Origin: Xylanibacter brevis ATCC 19188
GTDB lineage: Bacteria > Bacteroidota > Bacteroidia > Bacteroidales > Bacteroidaceae
Length of the DNA: 64,000 bases
Reading direction: 5' to 3'
NCBI RefSeq assembly: GCF_000621725.1
Contig: NZ_JHXM01000007.1
Coordinates: 1-64,000 of the forward strand
Shown here one piece after another: positions 16,029 to 28,600 of this stretch. The first letter of the stretch is position 1. Each line of letters opens with the position of its first letter. Below the pieces are notes generated by a model that was given only the letters and a program-made list of their open reading frames with translations, did not search any database and was not told the origin of the DNA. The position numbers and the translations under genes are program-made.

Positions 16029-17801
16029 ATGCGCAAGACGATTTTCAAGATACTGGCATGGAGCATTGCGCTGGTTGTGGCTTTGGTGCTGACGGCAGTG
16101 CTGCTGCTCAACACCCGTGCTGTGCAACAACACATCTGCCGACGCGCCACTGCTATGCTGAGCGAGCGGCTGCAGGCTCGCGTCGGCATTGACAGCATCG
16201 ACGTGAGTCTGGCGCACCAGAACCTGCGATTGTTCGGACTGCACATCGACGACCAGCAGCAGCGCCCGCTGCTGATCATCGCCGAGGCTGGCGTCAGCAT
16301 GGACCTGTGGGCTTTGTTGAAGAACAGGGTGGTGGTGCATGGACTGGACATGAGAGGCGCCCACGCACAGCTCTTGAAACCTGGGAAGGACGAGCCTGCC
16401 AACTTCCAGTTCCTGATAGATGCCTTCAAGCCTGGGAAGCCACAGACGGATGCCGAGAAGGACAGCCTGAAGAAGAAAGAAAAGCTGGCGTTCGATGTCC
16501 GCCGGTTGACCATGAGCGACATCTTGGTGCGTTATAACAACGCCACGCTACAGCTGGCCTCGCTCAGCGCCAGCGGCAGCAATCGGCACTACCAGGCCAA
16601 GGCCCAGCTGCACATCAAGACCGACAACCACCGCCCGCGGAAAAATACGGGTAAGCCGCACCGCGGCTACTTCGACGTAGGCCATTTCGACGTGAGCACG
16701 CAACTGCAGCTGCAACTGGACCTGAGCCATCCTGACACCATCTGTGCCGACCTGGTCAGACTGAATGCCACCGACTCGGTCATGGGCATCGACATCGACA
16801 CCGTGCGCGCATATATTAAATATGTGGATCATAGGCTGCTGCTGAGCAACATACGCATCAAGCAGAAACGCACCGTGCTCGACATTGACAGTGCCACCAT
16901 GGTGCTGCCACGGAAAAAGGGCAGGGGAGGGAATGCCGATGAAAAACAACAGTTTGGTTTTCAGACGGGCACCATCGTTGGTACGGCCTATCTGCAAGAC
17001 ATCTCGCGAGCCTTTGCACCTGTGCTGAGCCGCTTCTCGATGCCGCTGCAGCTGACCTGCACCATGAGTGGCAACGACAGCACCATGGCATTTCGCAACG
17101 TCAGGGTGAACACACGAGACAAGCGACTGACCATTGCCGCTAAGGGCGACATGGTGGGACTGAAACACAAGGAGACCTTCAACCTGACCTTTCGCGTGGG
17201 CAGTATGAAGGCGCGAAACGGCGTCGCGGAAGAAATCATCAGGCAGTTTCCTGTGAAGAAGATGATGATGAAACAGCTGCGCAACCTGGGCGACATCAGC
17301 TATAAGGGACATTTCCGCGTGGTGAGGAAAAAGCAACGGTTCTGGGGACGACTCAACACGGCGGCCGGCGCACTGGACTTCGACTTTTGGCTGGATGGCC
17401 GCCAGAAATATGTGGAGGGAACGGCTTCTGCCGACAGCCTGCTGTTTGGACAGGTGATGGACTTGCCACACTTCGGACCCCTGAAAGCACGGGCCGAGTT
17501 CAAAATAGACATCAGCAAGCCTCGCACACGGGCCATGCGCCAGAAACTGGGTGGCAAGTTGCCCATAGGAAAAATAGAAGCCACCGTCGTTGACTGCAAA
17601 TATCGCGGTGTGCGACTGCGCAATTTGTCAACAACGGTGGCAAGCAACGGTGCCGTGGCCACTGGTAAGCTGTTTCATCATGGTAAGCGTCATGAGCTAT
17701 TTTTCTCGTACTCGTTTACCAATACCGACGAAATGCGGAAAATGAAAATCACCAAGCCTGGCTTCCGATTCCGTAAGAAGAAAGACGATTACTCTTCATA
17801 G
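16029..17801 (+). CDS. AsmA-like envelope protein
   Basis: 590 residues. One N-terminal membrane segment (residues ~8-28, AWSIALVVALVLTAVLLLN) is followed by AsmA/TamB-type N-terminal features: TRAVQQHICRRATAMLSERL, then VGIDSIDVSL and beta-rich repeats (LFGLHIDD, VHGLDMRGAHAQLLK). The rest is beta-rich with no catalytic motif. It is far shorter than the TamB-like proteins of about 1400 or more residues, so it is better called AsmA-like. Likely anchored in the inner membrane with a periplasmic body, in a lipid-transport or outer-membrane maintenance role (inference from the family). The ATG at 16029 directly precedes the hydrophobic segment. Confidence 0.75.
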   Translation: MRKTIFKILAWSIALVVALVLTAVLLLNTRAVQQHICRRATAMLSERLQARVGIDSIDVSLAHQNLRLFGLHIDDQQQRPLLIIAEAGVSMDLWALLKNRVVVHGLDMRGAHAQLLKPGKDEPANFQFLIDAFKPGKPQTDAEKDSLKKKEKLAFDVRRLTMSDILVRYNNATLQLASLSASGSNRHYQAKAQLHIKTDNHRPRKNTGKPHRGYFDVGHFDVSTQLQLQLDLSHPDTICADLVRLNATDSVMGIDIDTVRAYIKYVDHRLLLSNIRIKQKRTVLDIDSATMVLPRKKGRGGNADEKQQFGFQTGTIVGTAYLQDISRAFAPVLSRFSMPLQLTCTMSGNDSTMAFRNVRVNTRDKRLTIAAKGDMVGLKHKETFNLTFRVGSMKARNGVAEEIIRQFPVKKMMMKQLRNLGDISYKGHFRVVRKKQRFWGRLNTAAGALDFDFWLDGRQKYVEGTASADSLLFGQVMDLPHFGPLKARAEFKIDISKPRTRAMRQKLGGKLPIGKIEATVVDCKYRGVRLRNLSTTVASNGAVATGKLFHHGKRHELFFSYSFTNTDEMRKMKITKPGFRFRKKKDDYSS

Positions 17802-17808
17802 ACGTCGC

Positions 17809-17952
17809 CTATGGTATGGGTATGTCTTCATCATCGCCGCCTACGGTCTGGGTCTCACCCACTTTGTATTCGGTGACGCTGTAAGACAACAGATGGGCAT
17901 TGCTCTCGCAGGCGATGACCACTACTGCTGGGGCGATATATGTTTTCTTCAT
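17809..17952 (-). CDS. 47-residue small protein
   Basis: It encodes MKKTYIAPAVVVIACESNAH and ends VGGDDEDIPIP, with an MKK start, a short hydrophobic stretch and an acidic tail. Small MKKxYxxP peptides of this kind are frequent next to surface-protein genes in Prevotella (from general knowledge). Its ATG lies 5 nt after the stop of the fimbrillin-like gene, so it is probably the last gene of that operon. Function unknown. Confidence 0.6.
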   Translation of the reverse strand: MKKTYIAPAVVVIACESNAHLLSYSVTEYKVGETQTVGGDDEDIPIP

Positions 17953-17957
17953 AACTG

Positions 17958-18809
17958 TTATTTGATGTTGCTTGTTCCTAATTTAATGTCGATGGTGTAG
18001 GATACGCCTGCCTCCCAATTGATGTTGAGTGGAATCACGGCAGTCTTGCTTTCGCCATTGTTGTAGTTGACCTCCAGATGGACGTTATCGGTGCCGTTGG
18101 CTAGGTGTGTCTGAGGAATCATGAAGAGGTAGCCACACGACAGCGGTTGGGGGGTGGTGGTGACATTGATAGCGCTATTGCTCAGAGCGTAGGCTTCAGA
18201 GCCGCTCACACCAGACCAAGAGTGGGTGTTATAATTGTAGTTGCCCTGGTTGTTGACATTCTTGAGCTGAATGCCGGTGACGGTCAGTGAACCTTTCAGT
18301 TGGGCGTACAGCGTGTTCGACAGGTAAACGTTGAAGCGTACGGCAGCACAGGCATGGTCGAAGCGCAGGCTGACGTGACCAGCAGCATCGCTGTAGGAGA
18401 TGTTCTGATGCTCGGCCACCAGCAGGTCGTGATGGTAGGTGGGATTGCTCTCAACGGTGAATGATACACAGGGGTCGTCGTTGTCGTTGTAGTAGAACGT
18501 GCCACGCGTGTAGGCATAGAAGTCTATGGGCTCGTTGTTGACCCCCGATGGCCATTCGTTGGTGTTCCAGACATTATTAGTCTTCGTGAAGTCGTACTTG
18601 TAAGCGCCAAGACAGTTCATCGAGAAACTGCTCAGTGAGGATGTTGTGGTCACGGCAGCAGCACGGCTGTTGGCTGTGGGGGCGTCCATGGGGTTCTCTG
18701 TCACGTCAACGATCATCATTCTGGGAGCCTCGCTCTCTGTCTCTTCGTCTGATGAGCATCCTGCCAGACAGGCTACCACCAGTAAGAAAATTAATTTTAA
18801 TGGTTTCAT
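17958..18809 (-). CDS. Fimbrillin-family-like lipoprotein
   Basis: 283 residues. A lipoprotein signal peptide ends in the lipobox LAGCSS (Cys18). The body has features of fimbrillin-like proteins (PF13149-like): PIDFYAYTRG, HDLLVAEHQN, LRFDHACAAVRFNVYL, the last being the core motif in which a conserved FxHxxA stretch precedes a beta strand. It probably acts as a surface or fimbrial-type subunit. It follows the lipoprotein at 18826 by 16 nt and precedes the 47-residue gene, in the operon of the giant surface protein. Confidence 0.82.
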   Translation of the reverse strand: MKPLKLIFLLVVACLAGCSSDEETESEAPRMMIVDVTENPMDAPTANSRAAAVTTTSSLSSFSMNCLGAYKYDFTKTNNVWNTNEWPSGVNNEPIDFYAYTRGTFYYNDNDDPCVSFTVESNPTYHHDLLVAEHQNISYSDAAGHVSLRFDHACAAVRFNVYLSNTLYAQLKGSLTVTGIQLKNVNNQGNYNYNTHSWSGVSGSEAYALSNSAINVTTTPQPLSCGYLFMIPQTHLANGTDNVHLEVNYNNGESKTAVIPLNINWEAGVSYTIDIKLGTSNIK

Positions 18810-18825
18810 TTCTTTTGTTTATAAA

Positions 18826-19605
18826 TTAAAAGGATATATACACTTCTTGCGGTTTGCCCGTCAGCTGGATGCTTTCCTGGATGACAAAGATGCCACGCTT
18901 CTCGGCACTATAATAGTGGATGTGGGCCGTCTCGCCAGTCTCAACTCCGCAGGCGGTGATGGTCCACTGGTCGGGATTGTCGGCATCACGTTGCCCCACA
19001 CCGCGACACTCGTTATCAACGAATACGGCCATCATGTCGTGGCTATCGACGGTGAATGGCAACTGACGAGGGAGCGAGACGGTGAGCGGACTGACAACGG
19101 GATACTTCGTGCTGCCATCGCAGATGGCGAGGTCTTGCTTGTAGGGCTGGAAAAAGTTGTTGGGCGTGAAGGGTACCTCCAACTGCATCTTGTTCAAGTG
19201 GTGAATTCCGCCGCAGTAGTAGCGCAGCTCCATGGGTTGGCCGTTCTCCTCGCTGGTGGCCTTGACGTGAAGCAGGAAGGCCGCACGGCCATTGGAGAGC
19301 AGGTTGCGCGAACTGGCACCACGACATTCGTCGCCGATGAATACGGCCATCTGGTCGTCGTCGGTGGAGTGGGCAGACAACTCCTCGCTGAGTCTTATCA
19401 GCAGGTACATGCTACACTCGAACATGGTGGGGTCGGGGGACTGCCAGTTGGGCTTGCCCACATCCGATGACCAGTCTATTGACCACGTGGGTTTGACAGA
19501 CTGTGTGAAGACCGAACCAGTCCACTTGTTGTCGTCACTGTCGGATGAGCAGCCCCACGCCAGGGTGAGGGCTGCCATCAGTATCATTGTCTTGAATGTT
19601 TTCAT
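18826..19605 (-). CDS. Lipoprotein with two internal repeats
   Basis: 259 residues from the ATG at 19605; an upstream in-frame ATG at 19617 abuts the preceding stop codon. Lipobox LAWGCSS. Two internal repeats carry MAVFIGDECRGASSRNLLSN and MAVFVDNECRGVGQRDADNP, each followed by beta-rich sequence. A related stretch (KVAAFDAKGRCMGVSNI) occurs near the C-terminus of the giant protein encoded just upstream, which suggests a common fold and joint function. The gene starts within 15 nt of the giant gene's stop. Function unknown; surface lipoprotein. Confidence 0.8.
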   Translation of the reverse strand: MKTFKTMILMAALTLAWGCSSDSDDNKWTGSVFTQSVKPTWSIDWSSDVGKPNWQSPDPTMFECSMYLLIRLSEELSAHSTDDDQMAVFIGDECRGASSRNLLSNGRAAFLLHVKATSEENGQPMELRYYCGGIHHLNKMQLEVPFTPNNFFQPYKQDLAICDGSTKYPVVSPLTVSLPRQLPFTVDSHDMMAVFVDNECRGVGQRDADNPDQWTITACGVETGETAHIHYYSAEKRGIFVIQESIQLTGKPQEVYISF

Positions 19606-19617
19606 ATCGCTTGTCAT

Positions 19618-22600
19618 TTACTTAATCACCTGTTTACGACCATTAAAGATATACACGCCAGCGCGCGTTGGCTTGGTGCTGAGCTTGATGCCCTGCACGG
19701 TGTACCAACCATGCTGTGGCCACTGCTCGGCAGCGACGAAGCCAATCTTGGTGGGCTCGTTGTAAGAGCCACTGATGGCGTTCACTTCGAAGTTCATCAC
19801 CTGTCCTGTGGCGGCAATGATCTCGCCATCACGCTCGACGGCAAACGAGAGAGGCATTCGGCGGTCGCCTGCAATGGTCATGTAGATGCGGTCGCCCTGA
19901 ATGGTGGCCTCGCCCACATTCTCAGCATCGGCATAAGCTATCAGCTTGTCGCCCTCCTGCAGCTCGATGCCCTCGGCAACGGCTGTCAGCGACATGTTGC
20001 TGCTGTAGGCATACTGCCTGCTGCTTGTCTCTTCGAAGAACGTGGTGTTGGGTTCGAAGTAGGGATAGATGAACGTAGCCTCGCCAGCACGTTTGCGATA
20101 GAGCATGTAGCCCTCGCCGGGAATCATGTACTGCAGGTCGCCCTTCCATTTCCTTGAACCGTTGGCATCCACGGTGAACATGGCAAAGGCGGTCTTGCTC
20201 TTCACCACATCGCCATCCTCGGCCTCGTCCAGATAGTCGGCAAGAGCCGTGGCTACGGGCAGGTTGAGAACGGGCGTGTAGCCAATGGAGTTCCAGCCAT
20301 GCTTGACGGTGATGGTGCGGTCGCCCTCGTTCTTCAAGATGGCACCCGTGATATCGAAGGATGCTGGACGGCTTACCTTGATGCGGTAGCTCTCGCTCAC
20401 AGAGGCCTTCATGTTGTCGAACGATGCTGTGCCCTTGTTCGACAGCCATTCGCCATACTTATAGAGCAGCGAGGTGCTGCTGTTCTCGTTGGTCAGCATG
20501 TCGCCCTCCTGCCAATTGAAACTGTTCAGCAGGGTTTTCACATCGCGGAAGCTATCGTTCAGCACGTTCAGTGATACCCAGTTCCAACCTCCCATCAGGT
20601 TGATACGCTGGATATACAGGTCGCCAGCTTGCAGGACGAGTGGCTCCTTGGTGGTGCCTACCGAGCCCTCGGGATGGAAGGCCACATCCTGCAGTGACTT
20701 CAGGGCCATGATCTTGCCCGTCTCGTGGTGCCATAGGCGGAACGAGAGTGGCGTGGATACCGTGGTGCTGTCATAGACCGACATAAACACCAGGCTCTCG
20801 GAAGAGTTCTGGTCGTAGGTGATGTTGCTGACACCCATGCAGCGTCCCTTCGCATCGAAGGCTGCAACCTTGTCTTCCGTGTCGGTCACAATGTCGTCGT
20901 CGATCTCTACGCGCGCCACGATGCTCATGGAGAATTGCTTCATGTTGTTGGGAACCGTCCATAGAGGTTGTGTTCCCTCCACACTGATGTCCAGAGCCAG
21001 AGGTTCGGTCAGACCATTCTCGTCGGTGAGATAGATGACGTTGTCGTAGGTGCCGACGTTGGTGTCGCGACTGATGGTGAACGTCAGCGTCTTCTCGCTT
21101 CTGGCATCGATGACACCAGTCCCGTTGTTGACGACGAGCCACTTAGGCAGGTTCTCCACGGTGTAGGTGTGAGACACACCGCTATTGTTGACAATGTTGA
21201 CGTCGAACGTGACATCTACGACAGAACTGCTGCGGATGGTCTTCTTGAAAGTCTTCTTGGCCCAGCGCAGAGGATTGAGGTCAACGAAGACGGCCACCGT
21301 GGCAGGCGAAGCCATGAAGTTGCCGTTCAGGTCGGGAATGTCGCGAACGGTGGCATAGACGGTGCGCTTGTTGATGCGCTTCTGCAGCTCGTCAATGTTG
21401 ATGAGGATGCGGTTGTCGCGGCCAACGAAGCTGAAGTTCAGGTTGCGCAGTTCCTCGTAGGCATGTACGGGCGCACCCATATTGAGGTCGATGCGGCTGA
21501 TGATGTCCAGTACGGGGTTGACGAAGACACTGTCGGCCTGTTCGCGTGGGTTGCCCTTGTCATCGTGCGTGATCGTCTTGTTCATGGCGTAAGGCTGCAG
21601 CTCGATGGCATTGTTCTGCTGGCGTTCCTGACGCTCAAAGTCAATATAGGTGAGGAGGCCCATCTCAGAACCACCAAGTGCCTTGCTTGCATAGCGCTTG
21701 ATGAGGCTGAAGGGCAGTGCCTGCTCAAAGAGTGTCAGACCGTCGATATGGCCAGAGAAGGCATTCTCCTGATGAATCTTGTCGTTCTCCTTGCCCGTTT
21801 CTTTCCATACCATGTTGCCCATGTAGAAGTCGCCGGTCATGCCTCCCAATGAGTCGGTGGCAAACTGTGCCTTCATTTCTTCATCCACATAGATGCTGGC
21901 CACCTGTGACGAGCGGTTCACGGTCATCACATAGTGGTGCCAACGGTCGTCGCTATAGTCATCGCCCAGACTGAACTCCTGTCCGTAGGAGCGGTATTTC
22001 AGCGTGGGGCCTTCGAAACCGATGAAGAACTTGTTGATGGCAGCGACGTCGGTCTTACGGCCTGAGCCATTGCTGAGCAGGGCACCACGACCGCTCTCGT
22101 TGGTCTTGAACCAGAACATCAGCGTGTAGTCTTGCTCTGCGGTGCGCATAAGAGCTTTCTCCAACAGCTGCAGACCCTTGATGGGTTTCTCTTCGTTCTT
22201 GTCGAGTTTCAGCGACATGCTGTTGGGGTGTGACCAGTCAACGCCCTTGAGCGTCAGGTGGGCACCCTGTGCCAGGTCGGTGGCGTAGTCGCCCTTGCCC
22301 TCGTTCATGGGATAGTAGTCGGCCAGTCCCATCTCGTAGCCCGTCAACATCTGTTCGCTATAGCTATTGAGGGTGACGATATCCATGGCGCGATTCCATA
22401 TGCGACCTTGGATCATACGGCCTTTGAAGAAAGACCGCTTGCTGATGTCGATCTGATTGGTGGCACCGAAGATGAGTGGGCCGTAGCCGCTATATGTCAC
22501 GTTGCTCAGAGAGCCCTCTTCCTTGTTGGTGTAGAGGGTCAGCTTCTGGCGGTCGTTGTCGAGCACGAATGCCACACGCTGGAAGGACTTGCAGTCGAGC

Positions 22601-25600
22601 ACACTCGTTCCGAGCAGTTCGCGGCCGTCAATCAGCATGCGCAGACGCCTGTCGGCCGTCAGCCACAGTTGCAGCTGCTTGCCGTCGCGGCCATGCGAGA
22701 AGATAGGCATGGCTTGCGCGGTGGAGTCGGGCTGGATCATCACTTCAACGGTGATGTTCTTGTCGGTGAAGTTGCGACGAGCTTCACTCTGGGCGTAGCC
22801 TTGACCATTGAACTGCAGTGAGGATGCCTCCTGGAGGTTGGTCTCGTTGGTCTCGCCTTTCACCTCGAAGTTGGTGGCCTCGCGCAGGTAGTTGTGCTCG
22901 ATAGCCTCTGAGAAGTGGAAGATGATGTTGTCGCCCATCACCAGTACACCGTCTTTCGGATCGGGATTGCCGAACAGTTGAGGACGGCGCGTATCCTTGA
23001 CGCCTGAGAGCACCTTCGACTCGTGTGTCAGGAAGGCGTTGCCGTTGCGGCAGAAGAGCACGGCTCTAAGGTCGTAGGCCTTCTCCATGATATCGCTTTC
23101 ACCGAAGAAGCGAGTGGTGATGTTGCCGTTCTCAGGTATCATCTCCTTGGTGCCGCTGGCAGCGGCATAGAGTGTAGAGTCGGCATAATAGCCGCAGAGG
23201 TTCGTCCAGTAGTCGTCGCCACGCGTCGTCTCCTTATACTGGAACTCGATGTGGTCGAAGTTATGCTGGTTCTTGTCGAAACCGGCGATGACGACAGGCA
23301 GATACCAGCCCTTGTCGCCATCCTGCGGAGCATCGCAGTTCATGATCCACTTGTCGCCAGGCGTCGTGATGGAGACGGGGCCTGCCGTTTGCAGATAGTG
23401 AACATCGAAGGAAACCTCCTGGTACACCGTCATGTCGCCCACCGAGATGATGCCTATCTTCATATCCTGATAGTCGAACTTCTCACTGGCATATACCTCC
23501 AGGGTCTTCTCAGTGATCTGGCCCGGACGAACCTCTACCGTACGGCCGTCGCCTGTCAGAGGAACGCCGTCCACCACCAACTTGGCACCGTCGGGATTGG
23601 ACATCTCCGACTGGTAGATCTTGAAGTAGTTGTAGGCAGCCTCGGGCGCCTCGCTCTCGTTGGCAAGATAGAGCTTGAAGCGGGCGGCCTCGCCGAAGGG
23701 CACACCGCTGACGCTCTGCTTGTCCATCTTGATGATGGGATTCTCAATCTTCTTCGTGCGTTCGTCGATGACGGTTTCGGGATTATAGAACAGCGACTTG
23801 CGCTCATCCTCGTAAGGACGGCAGGTGGCTCCGCCGCGGGTGCGATAGACAAAGCTACGTGGCTGACGGTAATTCTTCAGGTCCAGGTCGCGCTTCAGAT
23901 AGTTGTAGTCGTGGGCTGCCTGTTCGTTGAAGTTGCTGCCTACAAAGACGTCGAGCACGTCGTTGCAGGTCACATCGTCGGTGCTGGTCTCCACACGATA
24001 GACATCGAAGTTCAGATGACTCTTGCGGTCCATGCCGATGGCGAAACTCTCTTTGCGGCTGAATGCCTTGCTCTCCGTGTCTCGGGGCTTCACGTTGAAG
24101 CTGATGGCTGGCTTGAGGTCAATTTTCGTCTCAAAGCCGGGAGCCTTGATTTCGACGGTGGTACCCTTGCCTTCCTGGCTTCCTTTATCTTCGCCAGTTT
24201 TTTTGGAGAGTATTTGGGAAAGAATCTTAGCCACCATAGGTCCAACAGTGCCTGCAAGACCTGCCAGTCCGCTACCGGCCTCGCTGTCGAAGTAGCCTTC
24301 GGTTAATGGGGTCATGGGATTGACAAACGAGTTGGTGTTGGAATAGTCGCTAGTGAACGTCTCGCCATAGTTAATAGCGGAGCCACCGTCCACGTCGAAG
24401 TTCTGCACCAGGTCGCGGGCAGTCAGCTTCTCGCGCTCGTTCTGGGCTATCATCTCCATCCACTTCACGATGTTTTCGTGATAGTGGGCCACCTCGTCGA
24501 TCTTATTGCCCGTGTATCCGTCGGGCGCTACCAATTCGTATTCTGCGCCAAAAGTCTTGGCTTCCTTTTCCACCTTCGACCAGTACACCAGTTCGCCCGT
24601 AGCGTTGGCACGCTCCTTGGCCTGCTCTTTGCTGCCAGTGAACATCATCGATCGACATTGATCTTCCAACGACGGGATCAGTTGTTTGACGATGTAGTAT
24701 TGAGAGTGTACGAAATTAGAGTTGATGACAGGTCCATAGGTCACCACCTCATCGCGTACCAGGTGCAGCAGTTTGCCCTCACCATCGCTGCCCTGAGCAA
24801 TCTCTACCATGCGTCCAGCCATCTGCTGACCGCCCATCTGCTGGAATATGCTGTCGGGGATGACACGGATGGCGGTGGCGGGCTTGACGACGATGTTCTG
24901 GTCGATACCAATATACAAGTCGGCATCGGCACCTACCATGGTGGCTGCAGAACTGGTCGAGATATCCTCGGTGGCAGTCATCGTGTAGTTGAAGGCACGG
25001 TTGCCGCTACCTGAGAACATCAGGTCGATAGAGAAAGACAGATCGTTCTTGGAACTGAAGTTGAAACCGCCCACGCCACCGGCGCCCATCGGCGCTGCCA
25101 CGACACCGGTGAAGGTAGCCATCTGGCCACCCATGGTGATACCGATATCCATTCCAAAGTTCCAGGTCATGTCCATCTGGTAGCTATACTTCAGCGTGGA
25201 GCCCTTGCTCAGCGTAGCCTTTGAGGCACCTCCAGGCGGGTCGCGCAGTACATCGACCAACAACGGAGTGGAGTAGTTCAGAATGTCCTTGGCACCCTTC
25301 AGCTGCTGTATATTTAATATGTATGCGCGAAGTGGCTGTGCCTCGTAGTGCGTGCCGTCCAGCAACAGCGTCATCGTCACCGTGCGCAGGGCGTCTTTGC
25401 TTGTCAGCAAGTAGGGCACCTGTGCGGCTTCCAGGTTGTAGGTAGCCTCGCCCACACTGTCAAGTTCGACAACGTCACGATGCGTCGAACTTACCATGCC
25501 GTTGTGGATGGTTACCTCGCCACCCGACAGACGGATGATATCGATGGTGTCGCTCTTGATATTGTTATTATAGTAGTAGCGCTCTGTGGCCGAGATCTTC

Positions 25601-28600
25601 ACGGGGTACTTGCGCTCAATACTGAAGACGGGATAACCGAAGGTATAAAGGGTCTCCAGCGAGTCACGCTTGCCCTGCGGCCAGTTCTTCTTCTTCACGC
25701 CATAGGCCAGCGTCAACTTTTGTTTGCCGCCGCTGACGTCCTTGTAGCTGTAGTACTGGTCGCCGAAGAAGTCAAACTTATCGTAACCTATCTGCTTGTA
25801 GTCGATAATCACCGGTGAGTGATAGATGCGGCTGTACTGGGCGTTATACTCTACAACAGCTTCGTGTATCGGCGCCTTTTCGGCGTTCATCCACGAACCC
25901 TCGATGGTGTCGGTGTGCAGGGTCAGCGAGTCGGTGAGGTCTAGCACGTCGCCCACCTGTCCGCTCTGGAACAGCGTAGCATAACCCTTGGCGGTGATCT
26001 GCTGTATCTTCCACTTCACGGGTGGCAGTAGCACTTCGTACTCGCCGGTATGGACATCGGGCGTCACCACCATGCGGTTCAGCGTGGTGTGTACGGTGGT
26101 CTGGTATTCATACCTCGTGTCGTGGGCTTTGTGGGTGAAGACCTCATTGCGCTCCTTCAGGTCCGTATTCTGAACATCCCATACCAGGCGTGAGGCATTG
26201 TCACCCTCCAAAGCGAAGACCAACTGCAGGTTGTCACCCAGGTTGTTGCGTGACAGCGAGTTGCCCAGAGGAATAGCCCCCTGCTCCTTACCACCGGCCA
26301 CACGGCCGATGAGCTTCACGCGGGTCTCGTCGTAGAAGTAGATGCCTGCCTGGTCGCTGGTAAAGTTGTATTCAATAGCCTGATCCTTGTCTTTGTGGTA
26401 GAAGCCATCCTGAGAGAACACGTGTCCGTCCTTGACGGCCTGGATGGTATGTTTATCCGCCAGCATGCGGAAGGAATACTTACCATCGTGGTCGGTCACC
26501 ACCTTGCTGCTGCCGTTGTGCACCTCGCGACCGTCAACCAGGAACGACACACCCTGCACGGGGATACTCGTGCCTTTATATAGCACCAAACCTGAGAATT
26601 TGACGCTCTCCTTGGCGGTAAATATCACGCCCGTCACGACGTTGCCGCCTGGCGTGGTCTTGAGGGTGGCTGGCTGCACATCGCTGAAATTCTTCAGTTG
26701 GGGCGCCACATTAAAGGTCGTCTCTGTGCCATCCACGTAGGGCAGGTCACTGATGCGGAAGAAGCCACTCTCGTCGGTAGTGGTCTTCCACGAGTTGTTG
26801 TCTGCCGAGGTGATGTTGATGTCAATACCTGGGATGCCCGTGCCGTCGTCAAAGCGCAGATAGCCTTCTATGCTACCGGTTTGAGTACAGTTGGCGGCAA
26901 CGGTCTTCGTGTCCTCGAACTTCAGACCCTCACAGCTGTTCACGCCGCGTACATAGTATTTATATTGGTGGACAGGACTGGTGGTCTTGTCCTCAAACTG
27001 CATCTCCGTCAGTTCGCCGGCAATGAGTTCGAATGTATTACTATTGGCATCGCATCTCCATACCTCGTAATAGTCAACGGGCTCTTCGTCCACGTTAGAC
27101 CACGTCAGCAGGACGGAGCTCTGCAGTTCGCGGGCCACCAGCGACTCCTGGTCGATGCGACCCATATTCTCGTGGTAGAACTTGTCGGCAGGCACCTGAA
27201 CATCGATGTGTGTGGTGTCCTTGCCTAGTGCCGTCTTGCTGGCATCGACAAGCAGTGTGATCTGGTAATCGACACACGAGCGGTTTAACAGCAACTCTGC
27301 CTCTCCAGCACGCAGCTGTTCGGCCGTGATAGCCGTCATCGTGTTGTCCACAGACTTCTTGTCGCGGTTGTAGGTATTCACCTGGAGCATCATGCTGACG
27401 CGGTCGTCCCACACATAGCGATGGCTGTCGTCGTTCTCCTTATAGCTCCATGTCACCTTGGCCAGATGTTCCTCCTGGTTGCTCCAGGTGGCCTTCACGT
27501 CCGTAGGCTGCACCAGGGCAAGCTTATCCAGCGTGGGCTGAACGGTAGCCACCGTGGGGTTCTTGCTGGCATCCAATCCCCATAGCTGCTGGGCGGAAGC
27601 ACGTACCACCCAATAGGCCACCTGTGCCGTACCCGTCGCGAGGTCTATCTGCTCAGCCGTGAGGGTGCTCATCAGCGTGGAGTCCTTATATTCATAGTTC
27701 GTCACCTCGCCGTCGAACATCACAGCACCGATAGATGACGCGTCTTCCAACTTGCCCGTCAGTGAGCGCAGCACCACAAACTGGTCGCCCTCCACTGCGT
27801 CGTTAAAGGCAGGATCCTTGGTCTCCCATTGCAGGCGCACGGCACCGGCATCCGTCAGACTCTGTTTCGAGTGGGTCAGCACGTCGCACTTCAGGTTGCG
27901 CGGATTGTGTAACACGGCATCGTTCTTAGCATCATGGTCGTAGATGATGATGTCGGGCGTCAGCCTGACAACCATCCGCAGATCGCGGTGAATCTCGCTC
28001 GCTGGTAGCTTTAGGAAGCCCGAATAGCTATTGTCGGGCAGCGTCAGCCGCGGCAAGTCTTTCCGGTTGCCGTTCTCGTCTGTGTACCACATATCTATCC
28101 ATTTCACCATCTGGTCGCACGAGAACGGAATCTTCAACATGCCTTCCTCGCCGCTCTCCGTGCCAGGAACGATGTCGTAGCACTCAAAGGTGGGGTTGGC
28201 CGTAATAACAGGCACCGCCTTACCATCGACAAGCTGCCATGAACCGTTTTCGTTTTCATTCATTTTGTTCATCAAAGCAGCCTGGTCAGTGAAATTCTTA
28301 TGGTCTCCACACTCGCTCCAGTCGTGAATGGTGTAAATGCAAGGATGGTCATAGCCTCCCCAGGCATCGCCATCGTAGTAGCAAATGCTGTAACGGTCTA
28401 TCTTTTCTCTGGAACCTTTCTCGTAAAGGCGACTAAGATCGAATGAGGCCCCTTTTTCACCCCATCCGACAAAGGCACCCGCAAAACTTTCTTTTTTCTT
28501 GTTTTTAGGGGCATAGACAATCTTACCATCAAACAGACAGTCTCTCATCACAATCGCGTTCTGACGCGCATGTCCGATGAAACCGCCGAGAATCTCACCT